Counted from the stretch's first letter, positions 44,719 through 52,288 are shown. The stretch is 64,000 nucleotides of DNA from Spirosoma sp. 48-14 (GCF_001898575.1 NZ_MKUD01000088.1:1-64000), one strand, 5' to 3'. Numbers and translations: made by a program. Notes: generated by a model not told the origin, from the letters alone.

Positions 44719-44748
44719 CAAATGTAATATTAATATTACATCACGCAA
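44719..44748 (-). promoter_or_regulatory. Consensus promoter with perfect operator, RNA unit
   Basis: Leftward: TTG (44748-44746), 19-nt spacer, TACATTTG (44726-44719), a full match to the Bacteroidota consensus. The perfect palindrome GTAATATTAATATTAC is at 44724-44739. It lies right after the stop of the leftward operon and before the tRNA-like element. Confidence 0.8.
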
Positions 44749-44757
44749 GAAATTTTT

Positions 44758-45159
44758 TTATACTTTTTCGTGGGCTAGGCGCAAGTCTTCGCGCTTCTTG
44801 CTGATAACGGCAACGGTCGGGTCTGACTTCTTGGTGAGCGTAGCCGTGTAATAATCGAATCCTGCGGCTATTTCATCGGCATCGACAAAGAAGTGCGTCG
44901 AAGCGTTATAATGCGGCTTTGTGAGTTTCTGGCCGTTCTCCTCGACGGTAAGGGTTCCGAGCTGTTTTACTTTCGGAAATTTCAGATCGTGCATATCGCC
45001 AATGCTGGTGCCGTCCTGCCGGATAAGTAGCAGCCGCAGATAACACTGATCGAGACTGCTACGGTTCAGCCACTCAAAGAAATGCCGGTGAACGGTTTGG
45101 CCTTGGACAACCATTGTCTTGACAGTCAGGGAGCGTACTTCAAAATGTGGTTTCTTCAT
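44758..45159 (-). CDS. Phage protein of unknown function
   Basis: 133 aa, beta-rich, last gene of the long leftward operon. It could be a small DNA- or protein-binding domain (FEVRSLTVKTMVVQGQ, then FFEWLNRSSLDQCYLRLLLI). No family recognised. 2-bp gap to the upstream gene. Confidence 0.55.
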   Translation of the reverse strand: MKKPHFEVRSLTVKTMVVQGQTVHRHFFEWLNRSSLDQCYLRLLLIRQDGTSIGDMHDLKFPKVKQLGTLTVEENGQKLTKPHYNASTHFFVDADEIAAGFDYYTATLTKKSDPTVAVISKKREDLRLAHEKV

Positions 45160-45161
45160 GG

Positions 45162-45407
45162 TTAATATAAAGTTGTTCGTTGGGTAATCAGGCCGGACTG
45201 ACGGCAGGACACTTCGAGCGAGTTTAGAAAGGCGTCGCGAGCCTGGGCGTTTTGGAGTTCAAAGAAAAACGTTGTTCCTGATCGAATCTTAAAAATGCCG
45301 GGATATTTTGCCCGATACATCAATTCGTAGCCAATAATATTAGCTGTATCATCAGGTAGCTGGTAAAAGCAGGAGCGGGTAAGGTCCAGCCGTTTCGGTA
45401 TTTTCAT
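45162..45407 (-). CDS. Small phage protein
   Basis: 81 aa, alpha/beta, start overlapping the previous stop as ATGA. No motif recognised. Confidence 0.55.
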   Translation of the reverse strand: MKIPKRLDLTRSCFYQLPDDTANIIGYELMYRAKYPGIFKIRSGTTFFFELQNAQARDAFLNSLEVSCRQSGLITQRTTLY

Positions 45408-45565
45408 AGTCGTTTAATCCAGAACACGTACGGGCCGAGAACGGTTGAGTCACCGCCGTAATGTTCTACGTAGGTCATCAGATGCCTGCGGCTGTCTTTG
45501 AGGCAGAACAACAGATTAAACAGTTGAAATCGAAAAATGTGGTTCTTTTTGGGCAAAATACTCAT
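45404..45565 (-). CDS. Very small phage protein (53 aa)
   Basis: 53 aa, starting MSILPKKNHIFRFQ and ending VFWIKRL. Supported by ATGA overlaps at both ends, with the gene before and the gene after, and by filling the gap between them exactly. Basic and aromatic-rich. Function unknown. Confidence 0.6.
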   Translation of the reverse strand: MSILPKKNHIFRFQLFNLLFCLKDSRRHLMTYVEHYGGDSTVLGPYVFWIKRL

Positions 45566-45735
45566 GGCTGTTTGGGAATCAATTGATTGACAAGCTGACT
45601 GTATTCGTCCCGGATTTTTGCCAGTAATTGATTATGTTCCGGCTCGAACAGACGCGGGTATGTTTCTACCATTGTTAGCGTCCTGGCGGCATCAGTATGT
45701 TGTTTTGTGATGCACTCAAATTGTCGGTCGATCAT
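45562..45735 (-). CDS. Very small phage protein (57 aa)
   Basis: 57 aa, helical (MIDRQFECITKQ... LLAKIRDEYSQLVNQL). ATGA overlaps at both ends make it part of a translationally coupled chain. Function unknown. Confidence 0.6.
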   Translation of the reverse strand: MIDRQFECITKQHTDAARTLTMVETYPRLFEPEHNQLLAKIRDEYSQLVNQLIPKQP

Positions 45736-46178
45736 ATAATAGGCTGGGGAACAAACGGATTTTCGGTCATGAAGCCGACCGGGGGCTGTGTATCGCCGGA
45801 CTGGATAGTAAACCAGATCGTACCTGTATGCTGGATGTAGTCGATTTCATCGTCGGAAAGCTCCCAGTAGGTAATACACTTTTCGTCGTCTTTGTAAAGG
45901 ATGTTAAGTGCCACCGGCTCCACGACGACCGAATAATTGCGTATCGGACAGATTGCCGATATGTGTATCGGGTCGATCTGGCTGTAAAACAGAAAAACGT
46001 AAATACCGAGCGACTGACGAAGCTGCTGCTTTTCCTCGTCGGTCAGTTGCCAGCAGGAAATACAGACAACATCGTTGGTAAAGCTTGGTAAATCCAGTAT
46101 ATCACTCGTTGGGTTGCCCTGTTCATCGCGGGGGCCGTGCAGAATCCGGTTTCGTCCGGGAAAGTCGATTGGTAACAT
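45732..46178 (-). CDS. Phage protein with internal duplication
   Basis: 148 aa. Two similar halves: VCISCWQLTDEEKQQLRQSLGIYVFLFYS and CITYWELSDDEIDYIQHTGTIWFTIQS share the pattern C-I-x-x-W-x-L-[ST]-D-[DE]-E. An internal duplication of a roughly 65-aa unit is likely. Function unknown. Confidence 0.6.
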   Translation of the reverse strand: MLPIDFPGRNRILHGPRDEQGNPTSDILDLPSFTNDVVCISCWQLTDEEKQQLRQSLGIYVFLFYSQIDPIHISAICPIRNYSVVVEPVALNILYKDDEKCITYWELSDDEIDYIQHTGTIWFTIQSGDTQPPVGFMTENPFVPQPII

Positions 46179-46180
46179 GA

Positions 46181-46363
46181 TCAGAAGGGAGTACGTAGGT
46201 CTATGATTTTGCTAAGGACTTTATGCCATGTTTCGGGCGAACCGACCTGCTGGAATTGATTGTGCATGACGAACTCTTTCATCATGTCCAGGGCTTCATT
46301 AAATCCGCGTTCTTCGGCTTCGCGGATTTTGTTGCGTAGTTTATTGAACTTGCCTTTCTTCAT
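46181..46363 (-). CDS. Small helical phage protein
   Basis: 60 aa, Lys/Arg/Glu-rich N-terminal helix (KLRNKIREAEERGFNEALDMMKEFV). It overlaps the nuclease stop by 4 bp (ATGA). Function unknown. Confidence 0.55.
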   Translation of the reverse strand: MKKGKFNKLRNKIREAEERGFNEALDMMKEFVMHNQFQQVGSPETWHKVLSKIIDLRTPF

Positions 46364-46872
46364 AATGACAAATAGGTTTTAAAGATGTGTTTGGCTTCGG
46401 CTCTGGTGTAGCAGACCCGGCAGCAGTAGCCGAGCTTGGTAAGTCGCTGCATCCAGTAATTCTGTTCGGCAGTCGGCTTGTTGTCGCCGTACTTCATTTC
46501 GACGTACAGGCCATGATAGCGACCTTTGGGAACCGGCAGACACAGATCGGGAACCCCCGGCCGTAAACCTTCGGCTTTCAATTTCAGGGCTTCCGGGCAG
46601 TACCGGCTGACCTTTCCGGTTTTCTTATTGGTTACGTTCTTGAAGGGTAGTTTTGCCCCGTTGGGAATCGCATACAATAACCCTTCATAGTCCGGGTAAT
46701 CTCTATCGAAGTCAGACACGACCTGACATTGCAGGTCGTGTTCCGGGTTGCCTTTGGCTGGCTTCTTTTTGTTGAGGGCTTGAAACTGATCGGCGGTGAT
46801 CAGATCAGGCACTAGGCGTAACGGTGAACGGGTCCTGCTGGAATTTTTCCTGAAAGCTGATGCAGACGCCAC
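46360..46872 (-). CDS. VRR-NUC domain nuclease
   Basis: Restriction-like nuclease of the VRR-NUC family, common in phage replication modules. Visible marks: Glu in NPEHDLQCQVV, IPNGAKLPFK, GVPDLCLPVP with the catalytic Asp, and YVEMKYGDNKPTAEQ with the E-x-K pair and Gln. The frame is open from 46872 (170 aa). A GTG at 46812 would give 150 aa and a short 8-bp overlap with the previous stop, so it is a likely alternative start. It may resolve branched DNA or process replication intermediates. Confidence 0.8.
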   Translation of the reverse strand: MASASAFRKNSSRTRSPLRLVPDLITADQFQALNKKKPAKGNPEHDLQCQVVSDFDRDYPDYEGLLYAIPNGAKLPFKNVTNKKTGKVSRYCPEALKLKAEGLRPGVPDLCLPVPKGRYHGLYVEMKYGDNKPTAEQNYWMQRLTKLGYCCRVCYTRAEAKHIFKTYLSL

Positions 46873-47122
46873 CGATGCCGATTTCGTACCTGTCGTCGTT
46901 GCTGGAAACGCTCAGATCGGTATTCTGCTCGGTATCAAGCGTCAGGTCACTGGATTGCCCCCCTCGCCAGAACTTGAGGTTGATCTTACTTTCCGTTACC
47001 GGGCCGTCGATCTTTAGCGAGCCTTGCGTCGTAATGTGATTGCCTTTGACGCTAACGGTCAACTCGCACAGTATTCCTTCTTTCGTAGCGGCCATTAACA
47101 CGGCTAGAATGACTTTTTTCAT
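46805..47122 (-). CDS. Phage protein of unknown function
   Basis: 105 aa, beta-rich. It starts MKKVILAVLM, a short hydrophobic run too weak for a clear signal peptide. Preceded at once by a degenerate operator copy (47128-47143). No family recognised. Confidence 0.55.
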   Translation of the reverse strand: MKKVILAVLMAATKEGILCELTVSVKGNHITTQGSLKIDGPVTESKINLKFWRGGQSSDLTLDTEQNTDLSVSSNDDRYEIGIGGVCISFQEKFQQDPFTVTPSA

Positions 47123-47127
47123 GTAAT

Positions 47128-47143
47128 GTAGTATTAATATGTC
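47128..47143 (-). promoter_or_regulatory. Degenerate operator copy
   Basis: GTAGTATTAATATGTC keeps the TATTAATA centre of the prophage palindrome. It lies in a short gap between two leftward genes. No clear promoter boxes. Confidence 0.4.
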
Positions 47144-47490
47144 TTTTGTGGTGAAACTAACTCTACGCGCATTAAACGGGACTTAAACAGGGAAACCTTA
47201 TCATTCGGATTAACGGAGCCGTCTGCTTTAATCCGATGCCCGACCGGATTGCCGGTTCCGTCGATTTCGGCCAGCACGTACATGACCTTGTTGTGAATGA
47301 TGGTTTGCCCCATGCGAAGGCCGAACTCATCCAGTAATCCAGCACAGCGCACAATGAAGTACTGTAGCTGCTCGCGCTTTAAACCGGCTTCGGCTCGCAG
47401 TAGCGCGTTTTTGCGAACCTGTAGCATTAAACTGCGTGTGCTGTCTGAATACGCAATCATGCCATTTACTCGCTTTTCCAGTTCGGTCAT
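47134..47490 (-). CDS. Phage protein of unknown function
   Basis: 118 aa, N-terminal helices then a beta-rich half (IIHNKVMYVLAEIDGTGNPVG). Overlaps the upstream gene by 4 bp. No motif recognised. Confidence 0.55.
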   Translation of the reverse strand: MTELEKRVNGMIAYSDSTRSLMLQVRKNALLRAEAGLKREQLQYFIVRCAGLLDEFGLRMGQTIIHNKVMYVLAEIDGTGNPVGHRIKADGSVNPNDKVSLFKSRLMRVELVSPQKTY

Positions 47491-48140
47491 AACGTTGAAG
47501 GCAGTAACGTCATTCTTGACTCGACCACACTGGTAACCTGCACGATAGCATATTTCTGGCCTGATTCAAGCGAATAGTCACGTATGAAATCCTCCGCCTG
47601 CTCAGCACTGGCAAACTGATCGTGCAAGTCTGCTGTAAAGGTTGTACCCTGAACCTGACCGACTAAAAACAGGGAACCGGGTTTGATCTTGACCGCCATT
47701 GTATTCATGGCGTTAACAAGCGCCTGACGCTGTTCCGGTGTTTTCTCAAGTAAATGCTGCGGCACTGCCGGAGCCGATTCAGGATTAGGGAAATTCTTGA
47801 GCCGGAAATTGCGAAGCTGAACCCCGTCAATCTGGCTGAGCAATGGCGTTGCACGAAACATCCTGCCTTTGCCTTTCTGATAGCCCACATCCTGAATAGC
47901 TTTCATGGCTACGCACAGCGTCAGGAATGAACTGGTAATCTTGAACGTATTGGCAATTTCGCCGGATTGGAGCGCAGCCGATTGGCCGTTCTTGAGTTCA
48001 GCTCGCAGGTAGTCGAGAGCTTCGTTGTAGCGTGATTCGTAGCCGCCCCGACGAATACGTTCTCGTTCTGGCTTTTGGGGCAAAGTCTGACCGATGGGCT
48101 TGAAATCGATTGCTGCCTGGGCTGTTTGTGCTGTAGACAT
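47487..48140 (-). CDS. Phage protein, possible winged-helix
   Basis: 217 aa. Residues about 40-100 (RYNEALDYLRAELKNGQSAAL, then ANTFKITSSFLTLCVAMKAIQDVG) could be a winged-helix or HTH region, and the remainder is alpha/beta. It sits in the replication-side operon. No family recognised. Confidence 0.5.
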   Translation of the reverse strand: MSTAQTAQAAIDFKPIGQTLPQKPERERIRRGGYESRYNEALDYLRAELKNGQSAALQSGEIANTFKITSSFLTLCVAMKAIQDVGYQKGKGRMFRATPLLSQIDGVQLRNFRLKNFPNPESAPAVPQHLLEKTPEQRQALVNAMNTMAVKIKPGSLFLVGQVQGTTFTADLHDQFASAEQAEDFIRDYSLESGQKYAIVQVTSVVESRMTLLPSTL

Positions 48141-48141
48141 G

Positions 48142-48372
48142 TTAGTAGGGGTTTGAAATGTTGGAGAGTAAAAATTTTAGGGCTTTGAGCCGGTTCAGGG
48201 CCGAGGTCATGACGCCGATCCTGTAATCAGCATCCATCTGCGTCATCTGGTTTGCGTCAACCTTTTTCTTGTAGAATCCGTAGCGCAGGCCGATTTCGCG
48301 GTTCACTTCGGCAATCTCCTCGTCAATGGTGAACTGCATTGCTTTCTTAGCGGGTTGGGTCTGTTCGGCCAT
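48142..48372 (-). CDS. Small phage protein
   Basis: 76 aa, helical, acidic N-terminal helix (FTIDEEIAEVNREIGLRYGFY). 1-bp overlap and 1-bp gap to its neighbours. Function unknown. Confidence 0.55.
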   Translation of the reverse strand: MAEQTQPAKKAMQFTIDEEIAEVNREIGLRYGFYKKKVDANQMTQMDADYRIGVMTSALNRLKALKFLLSNISNPY

Positions 48373-48788
48373 TAGTAGCGTAGGTTTGTCCAGTGGATGA
48401 GTTTACGAATCAATAATTTACCTGGCGCATTTTCGATTAGAGGCCTGAACCAGTTATCAAACTCGACTAGCGAATCAAATCCATCATTGAGAACGAACAG
48501 TTCGATAGCCTGCCGGTTGAGTGTACGCCCATTTACCTGAATGCCAATTCGTCCAGAATCTATCTCGGTATACAAATACACGGATTGCGTTGCAGTGCAT
48601 TCGCCAGTCGCAAACTGACGACGATCTTTAGTTCGGTTGCCGACAACGAACTGAATGGAGTTGCCTGCTTTCCACCGATCTTTCGGGTCTTCACGCAAAG
48701 TGTGCTTTTTGCGACCGTCCAGGATTTTCTCCTCAAACTCGGTCGGGCGGGGCGGCTTGCCCCATTTAGTGCGGAATCCAAGTGTCAT
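48372..48788 (-). CDS. ASCH-domain-like protein
   Basis: 138 aa. The start GFRTKWGKPPRPTEFEEKILDGRKKHTLRED with RWKAGNSIQFVVGNRTKDRRQF follows the pattern of small phage ASCH/PUA-like proteins, thought to bind RNA or modified nucleotides. Its start touches the beta-clamp stop. Role in the phage cycle unknown. Confidence 0.6.
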   Translation of the reverse strand: MTLGFRTKWGKPPRPTEFEEKILDGRKKHTLREDPKDRWKAGNSIQFVVGNRTKDRRQFATGECTATQSVYLYTEIDSGRIGIQVNGRTLNRQAIELFVLNDGFDSLVEFDNWFRPLIENAPGKLLIRKLIHWTNLRY

Positions 48789-50002
48789 CAGGCGTAGGTG
48801 TTTAGCATGACCGGCATTAACAATGACAGGTGTTTTTTATCTGGCTCCCCGTCGCATGGGTAAATGACGCAGGCCCGGTTGGGTGCCGACATTTCGATTT
48901 GAATGTGCGAACCGGGAACATGCTTGAGCAGATCGGCCATCAGCAGGCCATTGAACCCGATCTGGAACGTGTAGTCGTCATACTTGACAGCCATTGACTC
49001 CGTGCAGTCTTCCGAGCTGTCAAGGTCTTCCGCTTCGACAGTGATCTTGCCTTTGCTGAACGTGAAGGCGACCAGATGGGTAAAGCGGTTGGCAAAATCC
49101 AGTGTCCGGGAAACGAGCCGGATTAACGCCTGCCGGTTGATAACTGCCGACATTGAATTGTTGGTCGGAATGGCGTTCTGATAATCCGGGAATCGCTCAT
49201 CGATCAGGCGAACGATCAGCGTATAATTCGCCCAGGCTAAGCGCATGTTATTTTTTACAACTTCACAGTGAACGTTGTCGTCAGATTTGCCGTAGGCTTT
49301 CAGAAACACGCTACCGGCTTTATAGGGCAGGATGAAGCTGACGTAGGTATTGAGTCCATCCACCTGAACACGAATGAGCCGATGCCCATCCGTTGCAGCC
49401 ATGTTGGAGCCCTCGAAATAAACGCCGGTCATGGCCGGGCGCAGATCGTCGCCACAGGTGAACGGTAGCGTCTTGATCAGCGCATCGACTAAAACCTTTC
49501 CGGCCATCGTAAACCTGGCCGGTTCGCTCAGCGTTGGCAGCTTGGGGTAATCAAGCGGGTTTTCGGAAAAGAAATTGTAATAGCCTGAATCGGGGCAGAT
49601 TGTTACTTTGCTATCTCCGTCGAAGGCTAGCGAAATCGGCTGTTCCGGCAGCTTGGAAAGTAGCTTGTAGAGTCGTCGAGCATTGATGCAGAACTGAACC
49701 GGCTTAGTGGTTGGCTTGATGCCTCTTACCTCGACGGGTAATTCGCAGCAGATATTCGTTTGCAGGTCAGAAGCGCGAAGTGTCAGCAGTTCGTCGCTAT
49801 CGACACTGAACAGGATGTTTTCCAGAATCGGAACAATCGGATTACTCGATACGGCAGACAGTAGCGACTTGATATGCTTATGCAGGATTTTACTGCTGAT
49901 GATAAAGCAGGTTTTTGTTACAGGGGTGTTGGCAATACTTGCCTGTAGTTCGGCGATTTGCTCGTCAATCGTTGGGTTCGGAGCGGTCATTGTTGCGGTC
50001 AT
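48788..50002 (-). CDS. dnaN: Phage-encoded DNA polymerase III beta sliding clamp
   Basis: 404 aa, full clamp length. Features of DnaN: ILENILFSV early, INARRLYKLLSKLP, a central FTMAGKVLVDALIKTLPF with ATDGHRL, and a C-terminus ending LLMPVMLNTYA, very like bacterial clamps of this phylum. Clamps tie polymerase and repair enzymes to DNA. A phage copy may direct the host replisome to the phage origin, which lies in the initiator gene about 1.6 kb upstream in the same operon. Start context AAACAGATTAACA is shared with two other phage genes. Confidence 0.88.
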   Translation of the reverse strand: MTATMTAPNPTIDEQIAELQASIANTPVTKTCFIISSKILHKHIKSLLSAVSSNPIVPILENILFSVDSDELLTLRASDLQTNICCELPVEVRGIKPTTKPVQFCINARRLYKLLSKLPEQPISLAFDGDSKVTICPDSGYYNFFSENPLDYPKLPTLSEPARFTMAGKVLVDALIKTLPFTCGDDLRPAMTGVYFEGSNMAATDGHRLIRVQVDGLNTYVSFILPYKAGSVFLKAYGKSDDNVHCEVVKNNMRLAWANYTLIVRLIDERFPDYQNAIPTNNSMSAVINRQALIRLVSRTLDFANRFTHLVAFTFSKGKITVEAEDLDSSEDCTESMAVKYDDYTFQIGFNGLLMADLLKHVPGSHIQIEMSAPNRACVIYPCDGEPDKKHLSLLMPVMLNTYA

Positions 50003-50030
50003 TGTGTTAATCTGTTTGATTGAGAATTGA

Positions 50031-50285
50031 TTATCGAACGGTTTCCATTACTTGAAGCTGGGGGTACTTTGCTTTCTTGGCTTCCAGTTGCTCGGGTTTG
50101 ATCAGAATGATTCGATCTTTACCCATGTCCTGTACGCCTGTCAGGCATCGCAGTTGTCCGGTGAAGTCCGGCAGTGGCCCGTTGTAGCGTGGACTGGATA
50201 TGTTCGCCCAATTGTTCAGGCCGGGAATGCCACTGATTGTAATCGTCTGAGCTTCATTCTTGCTCGGTTTCACTTTCTTCGCCAT
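50031..50285 (-). CDS. Small phage protein
   Basis: 84 aa from ATG 50285. Lys-rich start, then ISGIPGLNNWANISSPRYNG. Overlaps the upstream gene by 32 bp. No family recognised. Confidence 0.5.
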   Translation of the reverse strand: MAKKVKPSKNEAQTITISGIPGLNNWANISSPRYNGPLPDFTGQLRCLTGVQDMGKDRIILIKPEQLEAKKAKYPQLQVMETVR

Positions 50286-51186
50286 TGTCAAAAATTGAGT
50301 TTAAAAGTTCGTCGGGGGTCTGATCGAATTCGATCATATCTTTCAGCAGTTCGATAAAAGCGATTTGCTTGGCTTTGGTCGTGATGCGGTCTTTTTGCGG
50401 CAGATATAGCTGACCTTGTTCGGTAGCCTGTTTCAGTAGTCCGGCCAGATTGCGAGCGTCCTTATGCTCCTGCATGTTGCCGGTTGAACCGTGTCCGGCT
50501 TCTTCGGCCCGGATGCGCTCCTGAGCCTGCTTCATAAATTCCCACTTACGTTCCCGGTTGAACGGAATCAGCCCTTTGCTGTCGAGCCAGTTATAGAGCA
50601 GGTTACCCAGATCGTTGTAATCGCGTCCCTGCTGCTGGGCCTGATACGCGAACCGTACCAATTGGGCATTGGCTTTGTCCTGCTGCTGCTGAGAGGGTAC
50701 GTATTCGGGCAGTAATCCGGCAATCGGTTTTGACGGGGCTGGATTCAGCGTTAACTGCTCGCGTTTGAATTCTTCGTAAGCGTGCAGGACTTTGCCGATG
50801 GAGCGCGGATTGAGTTCGGCAAACATTTCGAGCGGCTCGCCGTCCCTGCCCGGTAGTTTGCATTTTACGCCCAGTCGGTAAGCTAGTAGCAGATCGCCCG
50901 TCGTTACGCCTGGGTATTCCGTTTTCACGTAAGCGGTTAGGGCTTTCAGTAATTCTTTGTGCTGTTCAATGGACGCGGGTTTATTCTCGACCTTCATGCT
51001 TAACAGCAGCATGATTTCATTCCAGATTGATGAAAACTGTTTTAAGTCCGTGTCCGGCAGTTTCTTCGTCAGGCTGGCTTCCCTGATCTGTTGAATCGTC
51101 GTTTTCGGCTCCAGTTGTGTCACCGAGGTCGGTTGCGCTGACAAAGGCATGTTGCTTTGTGGTGCCAGTTCGGTTGTTGGTTGCAT
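50254..51186 (-). CDS. Phage replication-module protein
   Basis: 310 aa, helical, with an acidic C-terminal tail. The centre (KQFSSIWNEIMLLL, YPGVTTGDLLLAYRLGVKCKLPG, ELNPRSIGKVLHAYEEFKRE) resembles helical loader or accessory proteins, but no ATPase motif is present. It overlaps the initiator gene by 170 bp in another frame. The leader before 51186 (AAAACCAGACAC) resembles that before the 56127 gene, which favours this start. Confidence 0.5.
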   Translation of the reverse strand: MQPTTELAPQSNMPLSAQPTSVTQLEPKTTIQQIREASLTKKLPDTDLKQFSSIWNEIMLLLSMKVENKPASIEQHKELLKALTAYVKTEYPGVTTGDLLLAYRLGVKCKLPGRDGEPLEMFAELNPRSIGKVLHAYEEFKREQLTLNPAPSKPIAGLLPEYVPSQQQQDKANAQLVRFAYQAQQQGRDYNDLGNLLYNWLDSKGLIPFNRERKWEFMKQAQERIRAEEAGHGSTGNMQEHKDARNLAGLLKQATEQGQLYLPQKDRITTKAKQIAFIELLKDMIEFDQTPDELLNSIFDNGEESETEQE

Positions 51187-52234
51187 GTGTCTGGTTTTTG
51201 AGGTAAATGGTTTTGTAGGCGTAGGCTAGTTTTTGTCCGAGGCTGGGCAGGAAATAGGCGTCTTTCTCGAAGCGCATCACGGTTCCCCGTTCGTTGGTGA
51301 CAGTCCAGTACTCGAAAAATTCTCTGTAGAAATCGACCGGATATTTTCCCGGATTCAGTTTGTGATACTCGTTGAGCTTGTCCCGGAATTCGAGTTTGCG
51401 TTGAGCTACGGTTTTCTTCGGCTCTTTCGGCTTCGTACGCCGGAGCCACTTACGAACCAAATCCTGCAACTCTTTCAGATCGTTATAGGTGCGTCCGGTG
51501 TGTTCGGCTACGAACGGCGCAACCTGATCATCATTGATGCCCCGCAGGCTGACCAGTTGACCGAGTTCCGAAGCCAGTACCGGCTCACTGCCTAGCCAGA
51601 TGAACGGCTGTTGAGTTGACGCAGGATTTTGCGTGAGGTCGGCATTTTCGAGGTTTTTTGCAAAAAAGTTACTAGTAGTATTAATACTACTTTCTTGTGT
51701 AGTATTTAATATATTATTATATATATTATTATCTTTTTTACCTGAAAACCTCGAATCTTGGCCAGGGTTGACGCAAAATTCTGCGTCAACTTCTGTAAAT
51801 CGTTCAGAATCAGCGCATTGTTCCTTGTTAGCTGACGCAAGAAATTGCGCCAACATGACGCAGGATTTTGCGTCAGGTAGAGCTGACGCAAGAATTTGCG
51901 CCAACTTGACGCAAGAATCTGCGTCAGCTAACATCAGCTTTTGTAGCAAAACCGGACTTAACGCAAAATCTTGCGTCAACTCGTTCAGGATAATTGTGCG
52001 CTGATTTTTCTTGAGCCTACGATCTACCAGAACGGTTAAAAAGCCTGCCCGGTGCAGGTTGGTAATAAAGGCACTACACGACCGTTCGCTGATGTTCAGA
52101 CGTGCCGCCAGTTCGTCATTATCAGCATTGGTTCTGCCGTCAGCACCGCACAATACGACCAGACTGGGAAACAGAAGTTTCTCGCTGGAAGTAAGCAGTT
52201 CGGACTGCAAAACGGAATCGGGTACCATGATCAT
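51017..52234 (-). CDS. Replication initiator containing the origin
   Basis: 405 aa. N-terminal winged-helix region (SEKLLFPSLVVLCG, then DNDELAARLNISERSCSAFITNLHRAGFL, about residues 18-70), like phage and plasmid initiators. Residues about 85-210 are an odd low-complexity linker, with repeated segments such as DADSCVKLAQILASA and DAKSCVMLAQFLASA. They are the translation of seven DNA iterons. The C-terminal half (WLGSEPVLASELGQLVSLRG, then YRTF-like helices) may recruit helicase. It starts just after the 52266 operator. Lambda-O-like arrangement: initiator binding its own coding sequence. Confidence 0.7.
   Translation of the reverse strand: MIMVPDSVLQSELLTSSEKLLFPSLVVLCGADGRTNADNDELAARLNISERSCSAFITNLHRAGFLTVLVDRRLKKNQRTIILNELTQDFALSPVLLQKLMLADADSCVKLAQILASALPDAKSCVMLAQFLASANKEQCADSERFTEVDAEFCVNPGQDSRFSGKKDNNIYNNILNTTQESSINTTSNFFAKNLENADLTQNPASTQQPFIWLGSEPVLASELGQLVSLRGINDDQVAPFVAEHTGRTYNDLKELQDLVRKWLRRTKPKEPKKTVAQRKLEFRDKLNEYHKLNPGKYPVDFYREFFEYWTVTNERGTVMRFEKDAYFLPSLGQKLAYAYKTIYLKNQTHATNNRTGTTKQHAFVSATDLGDTTGAENDDSTDQGSQPDEETAGHGLKTVFINLE
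51650..51750. other. AT-rich tract, probable DNA unwinding element
   Basis: About 100 bp composed mainly of A and T, including TATTATTATATATATTATT-type sequence near 51712-51735. It lies inside the initiator coding frame between iterons 1 and 2. Confidence 0.65.
51675..51690. promoter_or_regulatory. Operator-like palindrome inside the origin
   Basis: GTAGTATTAATACTAC, a perfect palindrome differing symmetrically by one base per arm from the prophage operator. It lies in the AT-rich tract of the origin. Confidence 0.55.
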
Positions 52235-52252
52235 CGTTTCAAAAAACAGGGC

Positions 52253-52283
52253 GCAACCTAAAAAGTAATATTAATATTACAAA
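52253..52283 (-). promoter_or_regulatory. Operator and probable promoter of the initiator gene
   Basis: Perfect palindrome at 52266-52281. Leftward TTG (52283-52281), 20-nt spacer, TAGGTTGC (52260-52253) as a weaker -7 box. The initiator starts about 20 bp further on. Confidence 0.7.
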
Positions 52284-52288
52284 ATAGT

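Larger units (their letters stand above)
51616..51979. other. ori: Putative replication origin: seven iterons and AT-rich tract
   Basis: Seven 22-bp imperfect palindromes built on TGACGCA and TGCGTCA arms begin at 51616, 51768, 51832, 51855, 51883, 51906 and 51958. Between the first and second is a strongly AT-rich tract (about 51650-51750) that contains an operator-like palindrome. Clustered iterons beside an AT-rich region inside an initiator gene are the standard plan of lambdoid and iteron-plasmid origins. Confidence 0.8.

Noticed and set aside
51616..51979. Iteron cluster considered as a CRISPR array
   Set aside because: Spacing is irregular (23 to 152 bp), the region is coding, each unit is palindromic, and no cas genes are present.
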